A DNA stretch of 64,000 nucleotides, taken from positions 248,001-312,000 of the forward strand of contig NZ_SSBL01000003.1 of the NCBI RefSeq assembly GCF_004795105.1. Direction: 5' to 3'. The stretch is from Streptomyces sp. A0642. GTDB taxonomy: Bacteria; Actinomycetota; Actinomycetes; Streptomycetales; Streptomycetaceae. The translations under genes were made by a program, and so were the position numbers. Shown here piece after piece: positions 8,780-16,898 of this stretch. A model generated the notes under the pieces. That model made no database searches and had not been told where the DNA came from. It was given only the letters and a program-made list of their open reading frames with translations. The first letter of the stretch is position 1. Every line of letters begins with the position of its first letter.

Positions 8780-9649
8780 ATGGCCGAACCCGCATACGTC
8801 GACGTCGTCTGGCAGCACCTGCGTCACGCGCTCGGGCCCGCTCCCGAACCCCGTCCGGCCGTCCTTCTGGACGTGCCGGACGGGACGGACTTCCGGGAAC
8901 TGGTCGAGGAGATCTCCGGCAGGGCGGGGCACCCCCGCACGCTGATCGACGACGGCCGCAGGACGGTGCCGCTCAACGCGCGTACCGGACTCCCGCTCGT
9001 CGAGCCCTTCGGCGAGGACGTGCGCGAACTGCGCGCGTGGCCCTACTGGAACGACTGGATCGGGTGTGCCCGTGTGGTCCGGGCCGGACGCGAGCACACG
9101 GTCGCCGTGATCGCCCACCGCGCGGACCCGGCGGCGGAGGGGGTGCCCGAGGACGCCTCGTGGACCGAGAAGCTGCGTCTGGTCACCGGGTGGGAACCCG
9201 CTCCCCGTACCCCGGTCGACTGGCAGGCCGCCGAACAGGCCCTGGGTACGAGGCTCCCGGGCGACTACAAGGAGATCGTGGACCTCTTCGGGTGCGGCAG
9301 CTTCGACATGTACCTCGAACTGCTCGTCCCCGGCGTGCGCGGACTGGACCTGGTGGACTGGTCCTTGTCGGCCCGGGCTCACGGGGCTGACCTCTGGCGG
9401 CCCCATCCCGTCCATCCGGATCCCGCCGGTCTTCTGCGCTGGGGGGTCTCGGAGCAGGAGCTCGACTTCGTCTGGCAGACGGGCGCGGCCGATCCGGACG
9501 ACTGGCCCGTACTCGTCCGCACGGACTTCGACACCTGGGAGCGCTACGAGTGCGGTGCGGGCGAGTTCCTCGTGCGTCTGCTCACCGACACGCGGCTCGG
9601 CCACCCCACCAGCCGCATAGCCGCCCACTGCTTCGTGGACTACGCGTGA
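8780..9649 (+). CDS. SMI1/KNR4-family protein
   Basis: A 289-residue soluble protein. The segment from about residue 155 reads AEQALGTRLPGDYKEIVDLFGCGSFDMYLELL, the signature of the SMI1/KNR4 fold, in which a WQAAE-type helix is followed by LPxDYK and a short GxF strand. In bacteria this fold is common in immunity proteins to contact-dependent or polymorphic toxins, and also in housekeeping roles. No toxin gene is seen beside it, so an immunity role is only a possibility. It is transcribed in the same direction as the oxidase operon, 30 bases after it, but lacks a strong ribosome binding site. It could be leaderless or translationally coupled. Confidence 0.75.
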   Translation: MAEPAYVDVVWQHLRHALGPAPEPRPAVLLDVPDGTDFRELVEEISGRAGHPRTLIDDGRRTVPLNARTGLPLVEPFGEDVRELRAWPYWNDWIGCARVVRAGREHTVAVIAHRADPAAEGVPEDASWTEKLRLVTGWEPAPRTPVDWQAAEQALGTRLPGDYKEIVDLFGCGSFDMYLELLVPGVRGLDLVDWSLSARAHGADLWRPHPVHPDPAGLLRWGVSEQELDFVWQTGAADPDDWPVLVRTDFDTWERYECGAGEFLVRLLTDTRLGHPTSRIAAHCFVDYA

Positions 9650-9755
9650 GGACGGCGCGACGGAGACCACGCCGCAGGTGACGGGGTTCCCTGGGCCTCG
9701 TCATGGGCATGCCATGGCAGGGCCGTGTCCGGCAGGCGTGATCCAGGAGGAAGCA

Positions 9756-10523
9756 GTGAAGCACACAGGACGACTCCGCAACGCGTTACTCACCCTTTCC
9801 ACGGCCACGGTGCTCGTCGTCGCCGCTTCCGGCAGTGCCTTCGCCGCCGTGCCGGGCGCGCTGCCGGCGCAGGCGGACGGGCTGGAGCAGACGTTCCAGC
9901 CCGCTTTCGACTACGACGGCGACGGCTGCTATCCGACCCCCGCCATCGGCGCCGACGGGGCCATCGCTCCCGGACTGAAGACCACGGGCGCCGTCAACGG
10001 CAGTTGCCACGACTCCTGGGACCTGGACAACACCAACGGCTACGCACGCTCCCTGTGCAACAACGGCTGGTGCGCCATCATGTACGGCCTCTACTTCGAG
10101 AAGGACCAGGCCGTGGCCGGAAGCGGTCTCGGCGGGCACCGTCACGACTGGGAGCACGTCGTGGTGTGGGTGCAGGACAACGAGGCGAAGTACGTGTCCA
10201 CTTCCGCACACGGCGCCTTCCACGTGTACGGCCGGGACGCCATGCTCTGGGACGGGACACACCCCAAGGTCGTCTACCACAAGGACGGAATCGGGACGCA
10301 CTGCTTCCGCCGCGCGACCACGGGCGACGAGCCGCCGGAGAACCACTACCACCAGTGGCAGTTCCCCGATCTGGTCGGCTGGAACGGCTACCCCGCCGGC
10401 ATCCGGGAGAAGCTGGTGCAGGCCGACTTCGGCAGTGCCGTGTTCGGCCTGAAGGACGGCAACTTCGCCGCCCACCTGGACCGGGCGAAACCCGCCGGGA
10501 TTCCCTTCGACCCCTACGCCTGA
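9756..10523 (+). CDS. Secreted NPP1/NLP-family protein
   Basis: A 255-residue secreted protein. Residues 1-30 are a Sec signal peptide ending in AFA, and the mature chain contains the family heptapeptide GHRHDWE at 127-133 followed by VVVWV. NPP1 (Nep1-like) proteins of oomycetes, fungi and some bacteria bind plant sphingolipids and make eudicot membranes leak; the heptapeptide His, Asp and Glu hold a metal ion needed for toxicity. Four to five Cys in the N-terminal half suggest disulfides. The GTG at 9756 has AGGAGGA just upstream and begins directly with the signal peptide. Toxicity versus a non-toxic role cannot be told from sequence. Confidence 0.9.
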   Translation: MKHTGRLRNALLTLSTATVLVVAASGSAFAAVPGALPAQADGLEQTFQPAFDYDGDGCYPTPAIGADGAIAPGLKTTGAVNGSCHDSWDLDNTNGYARSLCNNGWCAIMYGLYFEKDQAVAGSGLGGHRHDWEHVVVWVQDNEAKYVSTSAHGAFHVYGRDAMLWDGTHPKVVYHKDGIGTHCFRRATTGDEPPENHYHQWQFPDLVGWNGYPAGIREKLVQADFGSAVFGLKDGNFAAHLDRAKPAGIPFDPYA

Positions 10524-10529
10524 CCGGAC

Positions 10530-10559
10530 GAGGGGGCGGGGCGTGAGCGCCGCCCCCTC
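10530..10559 (+). terminator. Hairpin after the NPP1 gene
   Basis: GAGGGGGCGG, a 10-base loop, then CCGCCCCCTC: a perfect 10-base-pair GC stem starting 7 bases after the NPP1 stop codon. There is no U-tract, as usual in Streptomyces. Confidence 0.7.
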
Positions 10560-10577
10560 CTCCCGAGAGGACACGGC

Positions 10578-12764
10578 ATGACCCGCAGCACCACCCGGAT
10601 CGCGCACCTGCGCGCGGCCGGAGTGAGTTTCGTCGTCGAACTCCGCACCCCTGTGCCCCGCGTCCTGCACTGGGGGGAGGACCTCGGGGAGCTGACCGGC
10701 GAGGACCTCGCCTGCCTGGCACTGTCGGCGGAAGCCGCCTCGCTCCACAGCGCGCTCGACGAACCCCGGCAGTTCACCGTCTGGCCCACCCAGGCCGACG
10801 GCTGGTCGGGCACCCCCGCCCACGAGGGCCACCGGGGCGGGACGGCCACCACCCCCCGCATCTCGATGACCGCCGCCGAGGAGAGCCCGGACGCGCTGGT
10901 CATCGCGCTCAGGGACACCGACGCCGGGCTCGACCTCACCCTCACCTACCGGCTCGACCCCTCCGGCGTGCTGGCCGTGCGCACCCGGATGTCAGCCCCG
11001 GCCGACGCCCCCGCCCCCGCCCCCTACGACCTCGCCGCCACCACCGCCCTGCTCCCGCTGCCGAACCGGGCCCAGGAGATCCTGGACTTCACCGGCAAGT
11101 GGTGCCGCGAGCGCTCCCCCCAACGCGGGCGGCTCGCCTTCGCCGGACATGTCCGCGAGATCCGCCGGGGGCGCCCCGGTCCGGACGCGCCCCATCTGCT
11201 GACGGTCGGCGTGCCGGGATTCGGATTCCGCACGGGCGAGGTCTGGGCACTCCACGTCGGCTGGAGCGGCAACCAGCGCTGGCTCGCCGAACGGCTGCCC
11301 GAGGGCGCCGGAGTGCACGGGGGCGTCCTCGGCGGGGGCGAACTGCTCTCGCCCGGCGAGATCCGGCTGGCCCCGGGCGACAGCTACACCTCGCCCGAGT
11401 GCTACTTCGCCTGGTCCGCCGAGGGCCTGGACGGTCTCGCCGACCGCTTCCACACGATGCTCCGGGCCCGCCCCGGGCACCCGTCCACGCCGCGTCCCCT
11501 GACCCTGAACACCTGGGAGGCGGTCTACTTCGACCACCGGCCCGAACGGCTCCTGGCGCTGGCCGACGCCGCCGCCGAGGTCGGGGTGGAACGCCTCGTC
11601 CTGGACGACGGCTGGTTCCTCGGCCGGCGCGACGACACGGCCGGACTCGGCGACTGGACGGTCGACCCGCGGATGTGGCCCCAGGGGCTCACCCCGCTGG
11701 CGGACCGGGTGCACGCCCACGGCATGCAGTTCGGGCTCTGGGTGGAGCCGGAGATGGTGAACCTGCGGTCGCGCCTCGCGCGCGAGCACCCCGACTGGAT
11801 CCTCGGCCCGTCCGCGGGCCTGGGGCCGAGCTCCCGCAACCAGTACGTGCTGAACGTGGCCCACGAGGAGGCGTTCGCGTACCTCCTGGAGGCGCTGGAC
11901 GCCCTCGTCGCCGAATACCGCGTCGACTATCTCAAGTGGGACCACAACCGGGAACTGCACGAGGCCGTCCACCGCGACGCCCGCGGCGGTGACCGGCCCG
12001 GCGTGCACGCCCAGACCCGGGCCCTGTACCGCCTGATGGACACGCTCAAGTCGCGCCGGCCCGGCCTGGAGATCGAATCGTGCGCCGGCGGGGGCGGACG
12101 CGTCGACCTGGGCGTGCTCGCCCGCACGGACCGCGTGTGGGCCTCGGACTGCAACGATCCGGTGGAGCGCCAGGCCATCCAGCGCTGGACGGCCCAGCTG
12201 CTGCCGCCCGAGCTCATCGGGGCGCATGTCGGGGGCCCGCGCAGCCACACGACCGGCCGGGTCGCCGACGAGGCGTTCCGCCTGATCACCGCGTTGTTCG
12301 GGCACGCGGGCATCGAGGACGACCTGACGGCGCGCACCCCCGAGGAGCGGCAGGTGCTGACCAGGTGGGCGGCGCTGTACAAGGAGGTACGCGGTCTGCT
12401 GCACGGCGGACGGGTCGTCAGGGCGGACCTCGACGACGACGCGACGTCCCTGCACGGAGTCGTCGCACCGGACGCCGCCGCCGCGCTGTACTGCTGGGCA
12501 CGGACGGAGACCTCCGTGCCGGCCCAGTCGGGCCGCGTCCGCCTCCCCGGCCTGACCCCGGGCCGCCCCTACCGGGTCCGCGTGCGCACGGAGGCCGGGC
12601 TGCCGTCCCTGCACCAGGTCACCGCTCCCGCCTGGTACCGGGCGGCGGTCGAGGGCTGGGCGCCGATGCCGGGCACGGTACTGACCCGCGCGGGGCTGCC
12701 GATGCCGACGCTCAACCCCGGGCAGGCCTTGCTGATCGAGGTCGTCGCCTCGGCCGTTCCCTAG
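10578..12764 (+). CDS. Alpha-galactosidase, GH36 family
   Basis: A 728-residue cytoplasmic glycoside hydrolase that cleaves terminal alpha-1,6-galactose from oligosaccharides such as melibiose and raffinose. It has the N-terminal beta-sandwich, a TIM barrel with LVLDDGWFLGRRDD (about residue 340) and FGLWVEPEMVN, the nucleophile Asp455 in LKWDHNRE, and the acid/base Asp524 in ASDCNDP. A C-terminal beta domain follows. All catalytic motifs are intact. There is no signal peptide. No sugar transporter is adjacent, so substrate uptake must be encoded elsewhere. Length is typical for bacterial GH36. Confidence 0.93.
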   Translation: MTRSTTRIAHLRAAGVSFVVELRTPVPRVLHWGEDLGELTGEDLACLALSAEAASLHSALDEPRQFTVWPTQADGWSGTPAHEGHRGGTATTPRISMTAAEESPDALVIALRDTDAGLDLTLTYRLDPSGVLAVRTRMSAPADAPAPAPYDLAATTALLPLPNRAQEILDFTGKWCRERSPQRGRLAFAGHVREIRRGRPGPDAPHLLTVGVPGFGFRTGEVWALHVGWSGNQRWLAERLPEGAGVHGGVLGGGELLSPGEIRLAPGDSYTSPECYFAWSAEGLDGLADRFHTMLRARPGHPSTPRPLTLNTWEAVYFDHRPERLLALADAAAEVGVERLVLDDGWFLGRRDDTAGLGDWTVDPRMWPQGLTPLADRVHAHGMQFGLWVEPEMVNLRSRLAREHPDWILGPSAGLGPSSRNQYVLNVAHEEAFAYLLEALDALVAEYRVDYLKWDHNRELHEAVHRDARGGDRPGVHAQTRALYRLMDTLKSRRPGLEIESCAGGGGRVDLGVLARTDRVWASDCNDPVERQAIQRWTAQLLPPELIGAHVGGPRSHTTGRVADEAFRLITALFGHAGIEDDLTARTPEERQVLTRWAALYKEVRGLLHGGRVVRADLDDDATSLHGVVAPDAAAALYCWARTETSVPAQSGRVRLPGLTPGRPYRVRVRTEAGLPSLHQVTAPAWYRAAVEGWAPMPGTVLTRAGLPMPTLNPGQALLIEVVASAVP

Positions 12765-12775
12765 GGGCTTCCGCT

Positions 12776-12814
12776 CCGGGCGCAGGGCGAGCTCCCGGCC
12801 CTGCCGGCGCCCGG
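12776..12814 (+). terminator. Hairpin after the alpha-galactosidase gene
   Basis: CCGGGCGCAGGGC pairs with a right arm of GCCCT and GCGCCCGG, giving two stacked GC stems with a 4-base bulge. It begins 12 bases after the stop codon. It slightly overlaps the end of the ABC-F relic on the other strand. Confidence 0.45.
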
Positions 12815-12974
12815 GCAGCCGGCGGGCCGCGGCCAGGAGCCGTGACGGAGTCGACTTAGCGACTCTGTTCTCCCCGATCACGCCGATGCGGTGACCGGGC
12901 GCTGCGGTGAGGGACACCCCGTCGAGTGCACGCCGCCGGCCGAAAGCGCGGACGAGGTGGTGGGCGAGCAGGGT
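12807..12974 (-). pseudogene. Decayed fragment of an ABC-F ATPase
   Basis: Reading the minus strand gives a stretch that starts TLLAHHLVRAFGRRRALDGV and continues into SLTAAPGHRIGVIGENRVAKST and SRLLAAARRLPG. This is the beginning of an ABC-F ATPase: the first strand, the VSLTxxPG turn and a mutated Walker A (GENxxxKST, where the functional motif is GxNGxGKST). Nothing like the rest of the protein follows. The fragment is only about 55 codons, has no clear start codon, and lies just beyond the 3' end of the intact ABC-F gene in the same orientation. Its sequence is not a copy of the intact gene's N-terminus, so it is the relic of a second, different ABC-F gene. Confidence 0.6.
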
Positions 12975-13069
12975 CGGCGGAGGTGGGGGCCGGGTCCTCG
13001 TCGCCTCCCGCGGCGCGGGCGGCCTGCCGGGTGAGGCCCGGACCCGGGCCGGGACGGCAGGTCGGCGCG

Positions 13070-14704
13070 TCACGTCCGCGGCGCGCCGGTCTCCACCAGT
13101 TCCCCGCCGGCCAGCCGCAGCCATCGGTCCACCCCGACCCGTTCGAGGAACCGCTCGTCGTGGCTGACGACCACGAACGCTCCCCGGTAGGAGCCCAGTG
13201 CGCCCTCCAGCTGACCGGCGCTGCCCAGGTCGAGGTTGTTCGTCGGCTCGTCCAGGAGCAGCAGTTGCGGGGCCGGCTCCGCGCACAGGACGCAGGCCAG
13301 CGTGGCCCGCAGCCGTTCGCCGCCGGACAACACCCCGACGGGGAGATGGGCGCGGTCGCCGCGGAAGAGGAAACGGGCGAGCAGGTTCATCCGCTCCGCC
13401 TCCGAGCGGTGCGGGGCGAACGCGGCGAAGTTCTCGGCCACGGTGCGGTCGAGGTCGAGCAGATCGAGGCGTTGCGAGAGATACGCGATCCGCCCCCCGG
13501 CCCGCCGGATCTCGCCGCCGTCCAGCGGGAGATCCCCGTTGATCAGTCGCAACAGGGTGCTCTTGCCCGCCCCGTTGGGGCCGGTGAGCGCGATGCGCTC
13601 GGGGCCCCGGATCGTCAGGTCGACGCCCTGGCCGGCGAACTGCTCCCGGTCGCCGAGGCGGACCCGCATCCGCTCACCCAGCAGGACGGTGCGCCCGGCG
13701 GGGACGTCGGTCTCCGGGAGGTCGAGGGTGATGCGCTGCTCGTCGCGGACGGCCCGGCCCGCCTCGTCGAGGCGCGCTCTGGCGTCGCCGACCCGGGCGG
13801 CGTGGGTCTGGCCGGCCCGGCCCGCGGACTCCTGGGCGCCCCGTTTCATGTTCCCGGCGAAGATGCGCGGAAGACCCGCGCTCTTGAGGTTGCGGGCCGC
13901 GTTGCTCGCCCGGCGCTCGGCCCGCTCACGGGCCTGCTGCAGCTCCCGCTTCTCCCGCTTCAGCTCCTGCTCGGCGCTGCGGACGTTCTTCTCGGCGACG
14001 TCCCGCTCCGCCTGGACGGACTCTTCGTATGCGGTGAAGTTGCCTCCGTACAGCCGGAGTTCGTCCGGATTGAGCTCGGCGATGCGGTCCATGCGGTCGA
14101 GCAGCACGCGGTCGTGGCTGACGAGCAGCAGGGCGCCGTTCCACGCTTCCAGGGCGTCGTGGAGGGTGCGGCGCGCGTCGATGTCCAGGTTGTTGGTCGG
14201 CTCGTCGAGCAGGAGGACATCGGGCCGCTTCAGCAACTGGGCGGCCAGCCCGAGCGACACGACCTGGCCGCCGCTGAGCGTGCCGATGGCGCGGTCGAGG
14301 GCGATGCCGTCCAGCCCGAGCCGGTCCAGCTGGGCGCGGGTGCGCTCCTCGATGTCCCAGTCGTCACCGATGACGGCGAAGTGGTCCTCGCCCACGTCGC
14401 CGGACTCGACGGCGTTGAGCGCGCGGATCACCGCGTCGACGCCCAGGACCTCGGCCACCGACAGCTCGCCGGTGAGGGGCAGGCTCTGCGGGAGATAGGC
14501 GAGCGTGCCGCCCACGGACACCGATCCGGAGGCGGGGCGCAGCTCGCCGGCGATCAGCTTGAGCAGCGTGCTCTTGCCCGATCCGTTGGGCGCGACGAGG
14601 CCGGTGCGGCCGGGTCCCACGGTGAACGACAGACCGGTGAAGACGGGCGTGTCATCGGGCCAGGAGAAGGAGAGGTTCGAGCAGATGATGGATGCGTCGG
14701 ACAT
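13070..14704 (-). CDS. ABC-F family ATPase (ribosome-associated type)
   Basis: A 544-residue protein with two ABC ATPase domains and no membrane segment, the hallmark of ABC-F. Walker A motifs are APNGSGKST and GPNGAGKST, signatures [10 protein letters not shown] and [12 protein letters not shown], and both Walker B motifs read [10 protein letters not shown]. The linker between domains (about residues 215-300) is long, charged and helical, as expected for the P-site tRNA interaction motif. ABC-F proteins act on ribosomes. Some protect against macrolide, lincosamide, streptogramin or pleuromutilin antibiotics (ARE type), others are housekeeping factors. The ATG at 14704 fits the family N-terminus [16 protein letters not shown] short leader ORF and hairpins lie upstream, which favours an antibiotic-inducible ARE role. 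Confidence 0.88.
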   Translation of the reverse strand: MSDASIICSNLSFSWPDDTPVFTGLSFTVGPGRTGLVAPNGSGKSTLLKLIAGELRPASGSVSVGGTLAYLPQSLPLTGELSVAEVLGVDAVIRALNAVESGDVGEDHFAVIGDDWDIEERTRAQLDRLGLDGIALDRAIGTLSGGQVVSLGLAAQLLKRPDVLLLDEPTNNLDIDARRTLHDALEAWNGALLLVSHDRVLLDRMDRIAELNPDELRLYGGNFTAYEESVQAERDVAEKNVRSAEQELKREKRELQQARERAERRASNAARNLKSAGLPRIFAGNMKRGAQESAGRAGQTHAARVGDARARLDEAGRAVRDEQRITLDLPETDVPAGRTVLLGERMRVRLGDREQFAGQGVDLTIRGPERIALTGPNGAGKSTLLRLINGDLPLDGGEIRRAGGRIAYLSQRLDLLDLDRTVAENFAAFAPHRSEAERMNLLARFLFRGDRAHLPVGVLSGGERLRATLACVLCAEPAPQLLLLDEPTNNLDLGSAGQLEGALGSYRGAFVVVSHDERFLERVGVDRWLRLAGGELVETGAPRT

Positions 14705-14794
14705 GCGGAAGACCTCGCGTGTGAAACCGGGGCCGACACGGAGCGCCGCCCCGGGGGACCGGCAGGAAGGGAACGACGAGACTGCCCCTGCGGT

Positions 14795-14810
14795 GGCGCC
14801 CCTGGGCGCC
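14795..14810 (-). promoter_or_regulatory. Second stem-loop in the ABC-F leader
   Basis: GGCGCC, 4-base loop, GGCGCC. It lies between the leader-stop hairpin and the ABC-F start and could form the alternative or terminator structure of an attenuator. The short stem makes this uncertain. Confidence 0.3.
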
Positions 14811-14826
14811 CGCGGTGGCCGATCGG

Positions 14827-14845
14827 CTCCGGGTCTCACCCGGAG
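14827..14845 (-). promoter_or_regulatory. Attenuator-like hairpin overlapping leader stop codon
   Basis: A perfect 8-base-pair stem (CTCCGGGT and ACCCGGAG) with a 3-base loop. On the minus strand it contains the last codons and the stop codon of the 9-codon leader ORF, so a ribosome stalled on or finishing the leader would open it. Confidence 0.55.
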
Positions 14846-14865
14846 ATGTCGTCGTCGCCTGCCAT
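14836..14865 (-). CDS. Leader peptide of the ABC-F gene, 9 residues
   Basis: A short ORF encoding MAGDDDISG, starting at ATG (14865) and stopping at 14836. A strong GAGGAG ribosome binding site lies 7 bases upstream (14873-14878), and a TAAGAT -10-like element at 14902-14907 precedes it. It lies about 130 bases upstream of the ABC-F start on the same strand and its stop codon falls inside a hairpin. This is the classical layout of ribosome-mediated attenuation of antibiotic resistance genes, including actinobacterial ABC-F genes. It is too short to judge by codon bias, so the call rests on the binding site and structure. Confidence 0.5.
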   Translation of the reverse strand: MAGDDDISG

Positions 14866-14901
14866 GTCTGTTCTCCTCGGTACACGCTGAACGGCCCGAC
14901 G

Positions 14902-14907
14902 ATCTTA
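14902..14907 (-). promoter_or_regulatory. -10-like element for the ABC-F leader transcript
   Basis: On the minus strand this reads TAAGAT, a good match to the Streptomyces TANNNT -10. It would start a transcript about 30 bases before the leader ORF. No convincing -35 is seen. The rest of the gap up to 15049 holds nothing I can identify. Confidence 0.35.
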
Positions 14908-15049
14908 GCAGCCGAGCCGCGCCGGGGCTTGACGGTTCGCGCGTGCCCCTCGGGCGAACCGGTGACGGGCCCCTCGGGCGCGCCGGTGGGAAGGGGCCAT
15001 GTCCGTTCCGGGCGCGGGACGGGGCGCGGCCGATCGGCGCCCCGTGCGC

Positions 15050-16717
15050 TCACATCGCCGGGACGCGTACGAACCGCTCGGTGATGTGCAGGTCGGCCTC
15101 GATGCGGGATGCCGTCGCGCGCAGCCGGGGCAGCACGTCCGTGACGCACTCCTCCCGTGTGCGGCTGCTGCTGTGCATGGCCACGTTGACCGCCGCCACG
15201 ACGGTTCCCCGGCAGTCGTGGAGGGGGACGGCGACGGAACGCAGCCCCACCTCCAGCTCCTCGTCGACCAGCGCGTAACCGTCCTCCCGGACCCGGTCCA
15301 GGACGGTGCGCAGCTCGGCGGGCCCGGTGACGGTGTACGGGGTCAGGGCATGGGGCTCCGCCCCGGCGAGGCGGCTCTCGCGCTCCGCCGGGGGCAGCGC
15401 GGCAAGCAGGACGCGGCCCATCGAGGTCGCGTGTGCGGGGAAGCGGGTACCGACCGTGATGTTGACGTTCATGATGCGCCGGGTCGCCACGCGGCCGGTG
15501 TACTGGACGTCGCCGCCGATGAGGACCGCGAGCGAGACCGAGTCCCGGACCTGCCCGGTCAGCGCGGTCAGGTGCGGCTGCGCGATCTGCGGCAGGGTCG
15601 TGAGGGACAACGGCGGGTAGCCGAGGGCCAGGACGCGCGGGGTGAGGTGGTGGGCCCGCCCCTGCGCGGTGACGTAACCCAGGTGCTCCAGGGTGATCAG
15701 CGCGCGCCGGGCGGTCGCCCTGGCCAGTCCGGTGGTGCGCGCCACATCGGTCAGCGTCAGCGCGTCCCGGCCCTCGCCGAGGGCGGCGAGCACGGTCAGT
15801 CCGCGTGCGAGCGACTCGTTGAACTCCCGGCCCAGTTCCTGCTTGGAGGCGCCCGTCCAAGAGGCCAGCGCCGCGGGGGAGTCCGGGGCGACGGCGGGAG
15901 GCGCCTGCCGGAGGTCCTGTTCCATCGCCGCGGCGGCCGCCAGCAGCCGGGGCAGCAGAGTGTCGCGCAGGGAGGCTGCGGTGTGCCGGCTGGTGTGGCT
16001 CACGACGCTGACGAAGCAGGCCACTTCGCCGTCGGCGGCGCGGACCGGCACCGCGAGGGCGACGAGACCCGGCTCGATCGACTGGTCGTCGAGCGCCCAG
16101 CCGTCGTGACGCGCCCGTTCCGTACGCACGGAGAAGTCCTTCTCCGCCATGGGCGGGGACGGGGGGACCGCCGTGAAGGCCAGACCGTCGGGGTCCGAGG
16201 CCCGCTGCTCGCGCCACCGCCGCCACTGGTGTGCGTCCCAGCCGGCTGCCAGCAGCGGTCCCGGGGCGGTGCGTTCGGCGGGCAGCAGGTCGCCGATGCG
16301 GAAGCTCAGGGACATCGCGCGGCGCCGCGTGGCCTGATGGATGAAACGGATGCCGTCGCCGTCGCCGACCGCCAGGGACACCGACTCGTCGAGTTCGTCG
16401 GCCAGCGCGTCGGCGCGCGCGCCGAGCAGCGACGGGAGGCGGAGTGCGGAGAGATAGGCGTTGCCCAGTTCCATCAGGCGCGGGGCGAGCGTGACGTCGC
16501 GGCCGTCGACGCGTACGTACTCCATGCGGGCCAGGGTGGCGGTGATCCGGTCGACCGTGGACCGGGCCAGACCGGTGGTGCGCTCGATGGCGCTGGGGCT
16601 CATCGTCCCGCCCTCGTCGGTGAGCCGGCGCAGGACCGCGATGCCGCGCATGAGCGGGGCGACGGCCTCGGCCGGCGCCGGCGTCTCGGCCGGCTGAAGC
16701 GTGTGGGGCGGTGGCAT
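15050..16717 (-). CDS. Tandem IclR-family regulator of aromatic catabolism (PcaR/PobR-like)
   Basis: A 555-residue protein, twice the usual IclR length, made of two complete IclR units. Unit 1 has a winged helix at about residues 22-82 and an effector domain to about 265. Unit 2 has a winged helix at about 302-362 (LTLTDVARTTGLARATARRAL) and an effector domain to the end with the IclR block RFPAHATSMGRVLLAALP. The second unit looks more like the PcaR/PobR/CatR subgroup. It is divergent from the pca operon, and a perfect 9-base inverted repeat lies in the intergenic region. It is therefore the likely regulator of pcaIJHGBL-pobA, responding to protocatechuate, 4-hydroxybenzoate or beta-ketoadipate (inferred). 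Confidence 0.88.
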   Translation of the reverse strand: MPPPHTLQPAETPAPAEAVAPLMRGIAVLRRLTDEGGTMSPSAIERTTGLARSTVDRITATLARMEYVRVDGRDVTLAPRLMELGNAYLSALRLPSLLGARADALADELDESVSLAVGDGDGIRFIHQATRRRAMSLSFRIGDLLPAERTAPGPLLAAGWDAHQWRRWREQRASDPDGLAFTAVPPSPPMAEKDFSVRTERARHDGWALDDQSIEPGLVALAVPVRAADGEVACFVSVVSHTSRHTAASLRDTLLPRLLAAAAAMEQDLRQAPPAVAPDSPAALASWTGASKQELGREFNESLARGLTVLAALGEGRDALTLTDVARTTGLARATARRALITLEHLGYVTAQGRAHHLTPRVLALGYPPLSLTTLPQIAQPHLTALTGQVRDSVSLAVLIGGDVQYTGRVATRRIMNVNITVGTRFPAHATSMGRVLLAALPPAERESRLAGAEPHALTPYTVTGPAELRTVLDRVREDGYALVDEELEVGLRSVAVPLHDCRGTVVAAVNVAMHSSSRTREECVTDVLPRLRATASRIEADLHITERFVRVPAM

Positions 16718-16800
16718 GGTCTCTCCGTCGGGCGTCGTGAGGACACAAGTATGAACACCGGCGGCGGGGGCGGCGGTCCGGCTGGGGTGGCCGCCGACCG

Positions 16801-16829
16801 TTGACAGGGCTCCGGGCGGGCGGCAGACT
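16801..16829 (+). promoter_or_regulatory. Probable pca operon promoter
   Basis: TTGACA (16801-16806) and CAGACT (16824-16829) are separated by exactly 17 bases, matching the vegetative TTGACN-17-TANNNT pattern except for the first base of the -10. Transcription would start near 16836, just before the operator palindrome. Confidence 0.5.
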
Positions 16830-16839
16830 CCGTGCCGAG

Positions 16840-16863
16840 CATAGTGAAAGAAACTTCACTATG
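16840..16863. promoter_or_regulatory. Operator palindrome of the pca operon
   Basis: CATAGTGAA, 6-base spacer, TTCACTATG: perfect 9-base arms, AT-rich in a very GC-rich region. It lies immediately downstream of the predicted start of transcription and 36 bases before pcaI, so a bound repressor would block transcription. It is the best candidate site for the divergent IclR protein. A smaller palindrome (GAACAAGTTC) follows at 16865-16874. Confidence 0.75.
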
Positions 16864-16898
16864 CGAACAAGTTCTGTGAACGAGTGAGGAACGGTCCC

